Shown here one piece after another: positions 31,952 through 38,755 of a stretch of DNA of 38,755 bases. This stretch comes from an uncultured Bacteroidaceae bacterium (lineage in GTDB: Bacteria > Bacteroidota > Bacteroidia > Bacteroidales > Bacteroidaceae): assembly GCA_944320785.1 (NCBI GenBank), contig CALUIR010000026.1, positions 1 to 38,755 on the forward strand, in the 5' to 3' direction. Position 1 is the stretch's first letter; each line of letters starts with the position of its first letter. Both the position numbers and the translations under genes were made by a program. Below the pieces are notes generated by a model. It was not told the origin of the DNA. It did no database searches and was given only the letters and a program-made list of their open reading frames with translations.

Positions 31952-32722
31952 TTATTCTGATATCCGCTCCTTTAATTCTTCCATAGCCGCAGAGGCTGTC
32001 ATGTCAATAGATATAGGTGTCACGGCTACATATCCTTCTTTCAATGCCCAGCGGTCGGTATCTTCTTGCATATCTTCTCCTACAAAGTTGCCTGTCAGCC
32101 AAAAATAGTCTTTCCCATGGGGGGGGCGTTGCCGTTTCTCCCATTCATTCATCCATCGCCCGCGAGCCTGACGGCAGACTCGGATGCCTTTGAAAGAAGC
32201 GGCCAAGGGGAAATTGACATTCAGGCACACGCTTTCTGGCAAACCGCATTGCCATACATGGGATACAATCTGGCAGATGGGGCGTTCCAATGGCGAGAAA
32301 TCCGCATCCGCAGCGTGGTCGCACAATGAGAACCCTATAGAAGGAATGCCGCGCAGGCAACCTTCAATTACGATACCCATGGTGCCTGAATAGTGGACAT
32401 TGATGGCAGAGTTGTCTCCGTGGTTGATACCTCCGATAATCAAATCCGGCTGGCGGCAGAGTATTTCAGTTGAGGCTAACTTTATGCAATCTACTGGTGT
32501 TCCAGAACATTTGTAGGCTGAAAACCCTTCTTCATTGGCAAACTGGCTGTAAGTGACAGGACGGTCGGATGTAATCGCGCAGGACATTCCCGAACGGGGG
32601 CCATCCGGTGCCATGACAACCAATTGGCCTAACGGGCGCAGGAAACGTACCAACTCACGGATGCCTTTTGCCTCAAAGCCGTCATCGTTGGAAATCAAAA
32701 TCAAAGGTTTGTCTTCCTTCAT
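31952..32722 (-). CDS. surE: 5'/3'-nucleotidase SurE
   Basis: SurE is a metal-dependent nucleotidase that dephosphorylates nucleoside monophosphates and is linked to stationary-phase survival. The family N-terminus LILISNDDGFEAKGIRELV contains the Asp-Asp metal site. MAPDGPRSGMSCAIT, YKCSGTPVDCIKLA and GGINHGDNSAINVHYSGTMG (Asn and Ser ligands) follow. The start is set at the ATG at 32722 (MKEDKPLIL), giving 256 residues. An ATG at 32737 adds five residues but lies only about 10 bases after the -7 box. A C8 tract (minus strand, 32126-32119) encodes Pro-Pro within the gene. It heads the surE-lpxB operon. Confidence 0.95.
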   Translation of the reverse strand: MKEDKPLILISNDDGFEAKGIRELVRFLRPLGQLVVMAPDGPRSGMSCAITSDRPVTYSQFANEEGFSAYKCSGTPVDCIKLASTEILCRQPDLIIGGINHGDNSAINVHYSGTMGIVIEGCLRGIPSIGFSLCDHAADADFSPLERPICQIVSHVWQCGLPESVCLNVNFPLAASFKGIRVCRQARGRWMNEWEKRQRPPHGKDYFWLTGNFVGEDMQEDTDRWALKEGYVAVTPISIDMTASAAMEELKERISE

Positions 32723-32747
32723 CTTTGCAATATTCATAAGTTTATCG

Positions 32748-32755
32748 CAAATATA
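32748..32755 (-). promoter_or_regulatory. -7 promoter box of surE-lpxB
   Basis: TATATTTG on the minus strand matches TAnnTTTG. It is 12 bases from the -7 box of the divergent Cys-rich protein gene, so the two promoters face each other. Confidence 0.6.
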
Positions 32756-32767
32756 CGATTTAATGCG

Positions 32768-32775
32768 TAACTTTG
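32768..32775 (+). promoter_or_regulatory. -7 promoter box of the Cys-rich membrane protein gene
   Basis: TAACTTTG matches TAnnTTTG and lies 22 bases before the ATG at 32798. No clear -33 box was found. Confidence 0.55.
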
Positions 32776-32797
32776 CCGCAAAAACAACCAACTATTT

Positions 32798-33205
32798 ATG
32801 TGGATATTAATCGTCGGCCTGATTGTTCTAGCGTTTATAGCTATGGTTCTAGGTTATTTCTACAACAAACGCCATCCGGAAAGTGACAGCAATGATGCGG
32901 CATCTCCTGCTGGCGGCGAATGCTGCGGCCAACATGCGGTTTGTGAGAAAGACAGTCTTCTGTCTGGCGTGAGCAAAGGAATAGAATACTACGATGACGA
33001 AGATTTGGATGCCTATGCGGGCATGGATCCCGGCCAATACAGCGAAGGGCAAATTGAACAATTCAGGGATGTTCTCTATACGATGAAAGAAGAAGAAGTG
33101 GCGGGATGGAGCCGGAGCCTTCAGCTGCGGGGCATCTCTTTGCCGGACGAGCTTAAGGATGAGGTCTTTCTGATTATTGGGGAGAGACGTTCCAGTAACC
33201 GGTAA
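32798..33205 (+). CDS. Small membrane-anchored protein with a CC-G-x-H-x-x-C motif
   Basis: This 135-residue protein starts with one membrane helix (MWILIVGLIVLAFIAMVLGY). A short linker leads to a Cys/His cluster, GGECCGQHAVCEKDSLL (Cys42, Cys43, His46, Cys49), and an acidic C-terminal domain (IEYYDDEDLDAYAG, EEEVAGWSRSLQLRGISLPD, ELKDEVFLIIGERR). I recognise no named family. The cluster resembles the metal-binding end of short Cys-rich proteins found with the iron transporter FeoB. The next gene, 14 bases on, is a metal ABC permease, which supports a role in metal handling or sensing. Function is inferred only. Confidence 0.8.
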   Translation: MWILIVGLIVLAFIAMVLGYFYNKRHPESDSNDAASPAGGECCGQHAVCEKDSLLSGVSKGIEYYDDEDLDAYAGMDPGQYSEGQIEQFRDVLYTMKEEEVAGWSRSLQLRGISLPDELKDEVFLIIGERRSSNR

Positions 33206-33219
33206 TTGACGTGGCCGAT

Positions 33220-34035
33220 ATGGAATTGTTGCAATACACTTTCTTTCAGAATGCGTTGCTAGGAAGCTTGCTGGTAAGTGTTGCTTGTGGAATCATCGGC
33301 ACTTATATTGTGGCGCGGCGTTTGGTGTTTATCAGCGGTGGCATTACGCATGCTTCATTCGGGGGTATCGGATTGGGTCTCTATTTAGGCATACCTCCTG
33401 TCTTGGCCGCTGCCGTTTTTGCTGTCCTTTCTGCTTTAGGGGTGAAATGGCTCAGCCAACGGAAAGACATGCGCGAGGATTCGGCAATTGCCATCTTTTG
33501 GACATTGGGAATGGCATTGGGGATCATTTTCAGTTTCATGGCACCGGGATTCACGCCTGACTTGTCTGCTTATCTGTTTGGAAACATATTGACGATTAGC
33601 GATACGGATATCGCCCTTTTGGCACTTCTCACGGTGGTGATGGCACTTTTCTTCCTTTTCTTCATCCATCCAATCATTTTCATCTCTTTCGACAAGGATT
33701 TTGCCCGTACCCAAGGTATTCATGTTGATTTTCTTGAATGTGTTTTATTTATGTTTATCGCATTGGCTATCGTTTTTTCATTGAGGATGATAGGCATTGT
33801 CTTGGCTATATCTTTGTTGACTATCCCGCAAATCACAGCCAATTTGTTTACTTGGCAATTCAAGAAAATCATAGGGCTGTCTATTCTCATCGGATTTGCC
33901 GGATGTGTCGGGGGATTGTTTTTTTCATATTATCTGAATGTGCCATCAGGAGCCTCTATTATCTTTTTTTCCATCATTATTTATGCCGTTTGCAAAGTAG
34001 GAAAAACTATTTTTATACTTTTGCAGAAACAATAA
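33220..34035 (+). CDS. Metal ABC transporter permease (ABC-3 / ZnuB family)
   Basis: This 271-residue inner-membrane protein belongs to the ABC-3 permease family, which imports zinc, manganese or iron. It has about eight membrane helices. Conserved segments are FQNALLGSLLVSVACGIIGT, VARRLVFISGGITHASFGGI (near the ATPase-contact loop), DSAIAIFWTLGMALGIIF and SLRMIGIVLAISLLTIPQIT. A GTG at 33211 is in frame, but ATG 33220 (MELLQYTFFQNALLG) matches the family start. No ATPase or solute-binding protein gene lies nearby, so its partners must be encoded elsewhere. It follows the Cys-rich membrane protein gene by 14 bases. The metal cannot be predicted from the sequence. Confidence 0.9.
   Translation: MELLQYTFFQNALLGSLLVSVACGIIGTYIVARRLVFISGGITHASFGGIGLGLYLGIPPVLAAAVFAVLSALGVKWLSQRKDMREDSAIAIFWTLGMALGIIFSFMAPGFTPDLSAYLFGNILTISDTDIALLALLTVVMALFFLFFIHPIIFISFDKDFARTQGIHVDFLECVLFMFIALAIVFSLRMIGIVLAISLLTIPQITANLFTWQFKKIIGLSILIGFAGCVGGLFFSYYLNVPSGASIIFFSIIIYAVCKVGKTIFILLQKQ
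34016..34023 (+). promoter_or_regulatory. -7 promoter box of the PorW-like gene
   Basis: TACTTTTG overlaps the last codons of the ABC permease gene. TTTG at 33989-33992 is the nearest -33 candidate, at a long 23-base spacing. Confidence 0.45.
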
Positions 34036-34086
34036 AATGCCGTTATTTCTGTTCTATTTATATTGTTCTTACAGGGGAAAACGATA

Positions 34087-36921
34087 TTGAAGAAGCAAAG
34101 CATATATTGGATAGGATGCTTTATCGCATTGATGGTCATGGCGGGCTGCTCTACGAAGAAAAATACAGCTGGCAGCCGGTTTTGGCAGGCATTTGTCACG
34201 CGATTCAATGTTTATTTCAACGGGAGCGAAGCTTACAAGGAAGGCATTTTGGCCATAGAAAATGGGAATAAGGACAACTATCAGGAAATCATTCCTTTAT
34301 ACCCTATTGGCAATAAAGGGACAATTGGCATAGGGGAAGCTAATTTTGACCGTGCCATCGAGAAATCCCAAAAGGCTATCAAGCTGCATTCCATCAAAAA
34401 GAAGCCGAAGCCGCAACCCAATAAACGCAACCAGCCGGAATACAAGCGCTGGATGGCTCAAAAGGAATACAATCCTTTCTTGCATAACGCTTGGATGCTG
34501 ATGGGGAAAGCGCAATTTCAAAAGGGGGAGTTTTTGGAAGCTGCCTCTACGTTTTCCTACATCAGCCGCTTGTATGCCACTGATCTTAAGCTTGTGGCTG
34601 AGGCGCGCATTTGGATGGCACAATGCTACACACAGATGGACTGGTTCTATGAAGCGGAAGATGCTTTGGAGAAGTTGAACAACGACAGCCTTCCAGCAGA
34701 GTTAAGTCCCGAACATGCCAACGCATACGGCAACTTCCTTTTGCGGCAAAAACGTTTTAAGGAGGCAATCCCTTTTTTGCAAATCACCATAAAAAACGAG
34801 AAACGCAACAAGCAGAAAGCAAGGGAGTATTATTTGCTGGGGCAAATTTATAAAGAAACCGGCGACTATGGAAGCGCTTACCAAGCTTATGGGAAAACGA
34901 TAAAGCTGAATCCTCCTTATGAGTTGGAACTGAATGCTCGAATCAAGCAGACGGAGGTCATCCCGGCAGGCAAGACGGAAAAGACAGTCAAAACGTTGCG
35001 GAGAATGGCACGCAACGGGAAAAACACGGAATACCAAGACCAAATTTATTATGCCATCGGCAATATCCATCTTTCAAGGCAGGATACGGCCAATGCCATC
35101 AAGGAATACAAGGAAGGCGTGGAGAAAAGCACACGCAACGGATTGGAAAAGGGCATCATCTTGCTTCGGCTGGGTGACATCTATTGGGTGCAGGCAAAGT
35201 ATGTGGAGGCGCAGGAATGTTATTCTGAAGCCATCGGATTGATAGACAAAGAGAATCCTGAATATGAAAAAGTGAACAAGCGATCCGAAGTCTTGGACGA
35301 ACTGGTGGAGCATGTGGTCAATGTGGAGTTGCAGGACAGTTTGCAGCATTTGGCAACGTTGAGCGAGGCGGAGCGTCTTGCCATTGTGGAGAGAATCATC
35401 GAGGAAGTGAAGAAAAAGGAAGAGGAAGAACGGAAGGCCGCAGAATTGGAAGAATTGATGAGCAAGCGTGAAGAGGCTTTGGCGGACATGCCTGCTCGTC
35501 CGCAAACTAATACGCCCATGGTCTCTAATGGCGATGATTCATGGTATTTCTATAACTCACAGTTGGTGGCACAAGGGAAAAATGATTTCCAGCGCAAGTG
35601 GGGCAGAAGGAAATTGGAAGACAACTGGCGCCGCCGCAACAAAACCGTGCTGGCAACGGAAGAATTTGCGGCTATCGACTATGATGCCGAGGAGCAAATG
35701 GCTGATTCGCTGGCCATGCAGGAGATGGCCGCTGACTCAATCCCTGTGGATACCGTCGTGACCGACAACAAGAACCCGGAATATTACCTGCAGCAAATCC
35801 CGCTGACGGAGGAGGCTATGGCTGAGTCCAACGAGATACTTGCCGACGGCTTGTTCAACATGGGGATGATTTACAAGGACAAATTGGAAGATTTCAACTT
35901 GGCGCAAAAGACATTCCAGCGTCTTTATACGCAATTCCCCGATTTCCCGCAGTTGGATGAGGTGTATTACAACCTTTACCTCATGCATTCGCGGTGGAAG
36001 CATCCGGCCGAGGCGGAGGCCTATAAAAGCGCCTTGATTGCCAAATACCCGGAAAGCAAATACAGCCTGACGCTTGCTGACCCGGACTTCGTGCGGAACG
36101 CCCTGTACGGGAAGCATCTGGAGGATTCACTGTATGCTGCTACTTACGCCGCCTATACGGAAGGGGATTACCAGACGGTCAACCAGAATTACGTGACGGC
36201 GAAGACGCAATACGCCATGGGGCAGCACATGCCCAAGTTCATGTTCCTGCACACGATGGGGTTGCTGCAGTCCGGCGACCATAAGGGCTTCATGGAGGCC
36301 ATGAAAGAGATTGTGGCCAAATACCCGGAGAATGAAATCAGCGAGATTGCGGCTTACATTGTCAAAGGGATGCAGGAGGGGCGTTTGCTGGCTGCCGACG
36401 GCAGCGCGTTCGGCTCTATCTGGCAGCGGCGCAAGGTGAACCTCGGCGCCGACAGCACGGCCACGGACAGCATCCCGGCGTTCAGCACGGAGAGGAACAC
36501 GCCTTACCTGTTTGTCTTGGCCTATGAGGAGGGGAAGATCAACCAGAACCTGTTGCTGTTCGAGATGGCGCGTTACAATTTCTCGAACTTCATCATCAAA
36601 AGCTTCGACCTGTCCTTTGCCAATGACCACGGCATCGGCATGCTGGTGACCAAGGAGTTCACGAACTTCGAAGAGGCGCACCAGTACATGCGCCTCCTCT
36701 ATGCCGACCCCGACATGGCCCGCAAGCTGGGCGGCCTGCGGGCGCTCATCATCTCTGCCGGGAATTTTGAGTTGCTGCAGAAGTATTACAGCTTTGACGA
36801 CTACGACTTGTTCTATAACGGGAACTTTTCCGACATACCGGAACCGGACATCGAAAGCATATTCATGGACGAGCCCATCCTCATCGAGGGCGTGGACCAA
36901 GCCGAGGAAGAAGATTATTGA
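34087..36921 (+). CDS. porW: PorW/SprE-like TPR lipoprotein
   Basis: This large lipoprotein (about 944 residues) resembles PorW/SprE, a component needed for type IX secretion in Porphyromonas and Flavobacterium; homologues also occur in Bacteroidales without obvious T9SS cargo. The signal peptide is MKKQSIYWIGCFIALM with lipobox VMAGC. No ATG precedes it: the best start is TTG at 34087 behind CAGGGGAAAACG. TPR repeats fill the N-terminal half (KAQFQKGEFLEAASTFSYIS, YYLLGQIYKETGDYGSAYQA, IGNIHLSRQDTANAIKEYKE). An acidic Lys/Glu-rich coiled coil (EEVKKKEEEERKAAELEEL) leads to a second TPR-rich half. The last ~100 residues are acidic. It is followed after 7 bases by the PorX-like gene. Base composition rises sharply from about 35.9 kb, inside this gene. 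Confidence 0.85.
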   Translation: MKKQSIYWIGCFIALMVMAGCSTKKNTAGSRFWQAFVTRFNVYFNGSEAYKEGILAIENGNKDNYQEIIPLYPIGNKGTIGIGEANFDRAIEKSQKAIKLHSIKKKPKPQPNKRNQPEYKRWMAQKEYNPFLHNAWMLMGKAQFQKGEFLEAASTFSYISRLYATDLKLVAEARIWMAQCYTQMDWFYEAEDALEKLNNDSLPAELSPEHANAYGNFLLRQKRFKEAIPFLQITIKNEKRNKQKAREYYLLGQIYKETGDYGSAYQAYGKTIKLNPPYELELNARIKQTEVIPAGKTEKTVKTLRRMARNGKNTEYQDQIYYAIGNIHLSRQDTANAIKEYKEGVEKSTRNGLEKGIILLRLGDIYWVQAKYVEAQECYSEAIGLIDKENPEYEKVNKRSEVLDELVEHVVNVELQDSLQHLATLSEAERLAIVERIIEEVKKKEEEERKAAELEELMSKREEALADMPARPQTNTPMVSNGDDSWYFYNSQLVAQGKNDFQRKWGRRKLEDNWRRRNKTVLATEEFAAIDYDAEEQMADSLAMQEMAADSIPVDTVVTDNKNPEYYLQQIPLTEEAMAESNEILADGLFNMGMIYKDKLEDFNLAQKTFQRLYTQFPDFPQLDEVYYNLYLMHSRWKHPAEAEAYKSALIAKYPESKYSLTLADPDFVRNALYGKHLEDSLYAATYAAYTEGDYQTVNQNYVTAKTQYAMGQHMPKFMFLHTMGLLQSGDHKGFMEAMKEIVAKYPENEISEIAAYIVKGMQEGRLLAADGSAFGSIWQRRKVNLGADSTATDSIPAFSTERNTPYLFVLAYEEGKINQNLLLFEMARYNFSNFIIKSFDLSFANDHGIGMLVTKEFTNFEEAHQYMRLLYADPDMARKLGGLRALIISAGNFELLQKYYSFDDYDLFYNGNFSDIPEPDIESIFMDEPILIEGVDQAEEEDY

Positions 36922-36928
36922 GAAAGAC

Positions 36929-38476
36929 ATGAAGAAAGAGCATTTACTTTGGGTGGACGACGAGATTGACCTCTTGAGGCCGCACATCCTGTTCTTGGAG
37001 GGAAAAGGGTATGCCGTCAGCACGGTGACCAACGGGCAGGACGCCATTGACCTGTGCAAGGCGGAGCCGTTCGACCTTATTTTCCTGGACGAGAACATGC
37101 CGGGCCTCAGCGGGCTGGAGACGCTGTCGCGCATCAAGGATCTCTGCCCGAACACGCCCGTGGTGATGATTACCAAGAGCGAGGAGGAGAACATCATGGA
37201 CATGGCCATCGGGTCGAAGATTGCCGACTACCTCATCAAGCCGGTCAACCCGAACCAAATCCTGCTGACGCTGAAGAAGAACCTCCACCGGCGGGACATC
37301 ATCACGGAGGTGGCCAACAGCGGCTACCTGCAGGAGTTCGGCCGCATCGGGATGCAAATCAACGACTCGCTGACGTGGCAGGACTGGCTGGGCGTTTACC
37401 GCAAGCTCGTGTTCTGGGAACTGGAGCTGGAGGGGGCGGACGGGAACATGGCCGAGATGCTCCGGGCGCAGAAGGCGGAGGCGAACGCCATCTTCGCCCG
37501 TTTCGTCCGCAAGAACTACCTGGGCTGGCTGGCCCGCCCGGAGGAGCGGCCCATGATGAGCCCCGACTTGTTCCGGCGGAAGGTGTTCCCCTTGCTGGAC
37601 CGGGGCGAGAAGGTGTTCTTCATCGTCATCGACAATTTCCGCTACGACCAGTGGCGGGTCATCCGCAACGAGCTGGGCGGCTTGTTCAACATCGAGGAGG
37701 AACTGTACTGCGGCATCTTGCCCACGGCCACGCAGTATGCGCGGAACGCCATCTTCTCCGGCCTGATGCCCAGCCAGATTGCGGGGATGTTCCCGGACCT
37801 GTGGGTGGACGAGGACGAGGAGGAAGGGAAGAACTTGAACGAGGAACCGCTCATCCGCACGCAGCTGGAGCGTTTCCGCCGCCGATGCCCCTTCTCGTAC
37901 CACAAGGTGAACGACTCATCGGCCTGCGAGCGGCTCGTGGCCCAGTTCGGCAGCCTCCGGGACACGCCGCTCAACGTGGTGGTGATGAACTTCATCGACA
38001 TCATGTCGCATGCCCGCACGGAGTCGAAGATGATGCGCGAGCTGGCCTCCACCGAGGCGGCCTACCGCTCCATCACGCTCTCGTGGTTCCGGCATTCGGC
38101 CGTGAAGGATCTCTTCGCCCTGCTGGCGGGGAGCGGCTTCCGGGTCATCGTGACCACCGACCACGGCAGCATCCGCGTGGACAGGCCGGTGAAAATCATC
38201 GGCGACCGCAACACGAACACCAACCTGCGCTACAAGCTGGGGAAGAACCTCAGCTGCGGCGCCAAGCAGGTGTTCGAGGTGAAGCGCCCGGAGGAGGCGA
38301 TGCTGCCTTGCCCGAACGTCAGCACGGCCTACGTGTTCGCCACGGGCAACGACTTCTTCGCCTACCCGAACAACTACAATTACTATTCTTCTTATTACAA
38401 GGACACGTTCCAGCACGGCGGCGTGTCGATGGAGGAGATGATCATCCCTCTGGCCGCCCTGCAGGGCAAGAAATGA
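36929..38476 (+). CDS. porX: PorX-like response regulator with PglZ (alkaline phosphatase superfamily) domain
   Basis: This 515-residue cytoplasmic protein has an N-terminal receiver domain with the acidic pocket Asp10/Asp11 (LLWVDDEIDLL), phospho-acceptor Asp54 (LIFLDENMPGLSG), Thr82 and Lys104 (YLIKPVNP). A helical linker leads to a PglZ-type metal-dependent phosphatase/phosphodiesterase domain (about 200-515). Its metal-site motifs are FFIVIDNFRYDQWRVI, ILPTATQYARNAIFSG and VIVTTDHGSIRVDRP, and GGVSMEEMIIPLA closes the domain. PorX of Porphyromonas gingivalis controls type IX secretion genes and hydrolyses oligonucleotide signals. The gene is 7 bases downstream of the PorW-like lipoprotein and 6 bases before tsaE. 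No T9SS core gene is in the window. Confidence 0.92.
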   Translation: MKKEHLLWVDDEIDLLRPHILFLEGKGYAVSTVTNGQDAIDLCKAEPFDLIFLDENMPGLSGLETLSRIKDLCPNTPVVMITKSEEENIMDMAIGSKIADYLIKPVNPNQILLTLKKNLHRRDIITEVANSGYLQEFGRIGMQINDSLTWQDWLGVYRKLVFWELELEGADGNMAEMLRAQKAEANAIFARFVRKNYLGWLARPEERPMMSPDLFRRKVFPLLDRGEKVFFIVIDNFRYDQWRVIRNELGGLFNIEEELYCGILPTATQYARNAIFSGLMPSQIAGMFPDLWVDEDEEEGKNLNEEPLIRTQLERFRRRCPFSYHKVNDSSACERLVAQFGSLRDTPLNVVVMNFIDIMSHARTESKMMRELASTEAAYRSITLSWFRHSAVKDLFALLAGSGFRVIVTTDHGSIRVDRPVKIIGDRNTNTNLRYKLGKNLSCGAKQVFEVKRPEEAMLPCPNVSTAYVFATGNDFFAYPNNYNYYSSYYKDTFQHGGVSMEEMIIPLAALQGKK

Positions 38477-38482
38477 CAAATC

Positions 38483-38755
38483 ATGGAAATCAGCATCACA
38501 TCCCTGGAAAGCATCCGCGAGGCGGCCCGCCGCTTCGCCGCCGCCATGGGCGGCAGCACCGTCTTCGCCTTCTACGGCGGGATGGGGGCGGGGAAGACCA
38601 CCTTCATCAAGGCCCTGTGCGAGGAGCTGGGCGTGGAGGACACGGTCAATTCGCCCACTTTCGCCATCATCAACGAATACCGCCGCGCGGCCACGCAGGC
38701 GCCCGTCTATCACTTTGACTTCTACCGCGTGCGCGACGAGGAGGAGGCGCTCGGC
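38483..38755 (+). CDS. tsaE: tRNA threonylcarbamoyladenosine biosynthesis ATPase TsaE (partial, 3' end cut by window)
   Basis: TsaE is the small ATPase of the TsaB/TsaD/TsaE complex that makes t6A37 in ANN-decoding tRNAs. The first 91 codons are present and the frame runs off the window end. The Walker A motif is [26 protein letters not shown] and VYHFDFYRV are the conserved switch and Walker B regions. The ATG at 38483 lies 6 bases after the PorX-like stop. No stop codon is seen because the gene continues beyond position 38755. Confidence 0.95.
   Translation, partial: MEISITSLESIREAARRFAAAMGGSTVFAFYGGMGAGKTTFIKALCEELGVEDTVNSPTFAIINEYRRAATQAPVYHFDFYRVRDEEEALG

Noticed and set aside
37054-38718. 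554-codon plus-strand frame overlapping the PorX-like gene and tsaE
   Set aside because: Out-of-frame shadow of G+C-rich DNA, with Gly/Arg/Pro-rich translation and no domain.

Overview
The window is chromosomal DNA from a member of the Bacteroidales (phylum Bacteroidota). Evidence: promoter-like TAnnTTTG -7 boxes lie just upstream of most transcription units, several with a TTG or TTTG -33 box about 19-20 bases further up. Shine-Dalgarno sequences are generally weak. Family content also fits: a PorW/SprE-like lipoprotein next to a PorX-like response regulator, a DUF3244 protein, a TPR-type membrane-bound regulator, a five-repeat DUF349 protein and Bacteroidota-type FtsH and SpeA. Genus cannot be fixed from the sequence. 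G+C is high at both ends (one counted 60-base line near 37.4 kb is 70%) and low in the middle of the right half (one line near 33.7 kb is 28%).

Layout. 0-6.5 kb: a YfhO-type membrane protein (minus); the mtnN-luxS pair of the activated methyl cycle (plus); a 22-bp phased tandem repeat; then a minus-strand operon of an XRE-cupin regulator and an acyl-CoA synthetase. 6.5-11 kb (minus): argS, a secreted glycoside-hydrolase-like protein and a YgjP-type metalloprotease. 11-15 kb (plus): speA-argB, then an ECF sigma factor overlapping a single-pass membrane protein. 15-19.8 kb (plus): an accessory-looking locus with a 23-bp palindromic tandem repeat, a TPR/HTH membrane regulator, a DUF3244 gene whose signal peptide is split by a one-base frameshift, a structured small-RNA or small-peptide gene, a lipoprotein and a predicted outer-membrane beta-barrel protein. 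20-22.5 kb (minus): a flippase-like protein and pepD. 22.6-26.8 kb (plus): rsmA-mgtE and a DUF349 protein. 27.2 kb (minus): a complete tRNA-Gln unit. 27.5-30.8 kb (plus): rsfS-ftsH-cdsA. 30.8-32.7 kb (minus): surE-lpxB. 32.8-38.8 kb (plus): a Cys-rich membrane protein, a metal ABC permease, a PorW/SprE-like lipoprotein, a PorX-like regulator and the start of tsaE, cut by the window edge.

How the genes work together. Most are housekeeping genes: methyl-cycle salvage and AI-2 synthesis, arginine and polyamine metabolism, tRNA charging and modification, ribosome maturation and silencing, membrane proteolysis, phospholipid and lipid A synthesis, magnesium uptake. The most unusual region is 15.2-19.8 kb. 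There the regulator, a recurrent TGTNACG motif upstream of two predicted promoters, a broken secreted-protein gene, a small structured transcript and two envelope proteins look like one regulated envelope locus; this is inference. Also notable are two tandem arrays of short palindromes with exact 22- and 23-bp periods, and mononucleotide tracts (G9 in cdsA, C8 in surE) inside intact essential-type genes. No CRISPR array, IS element, prophage or rRNA operon was seen.
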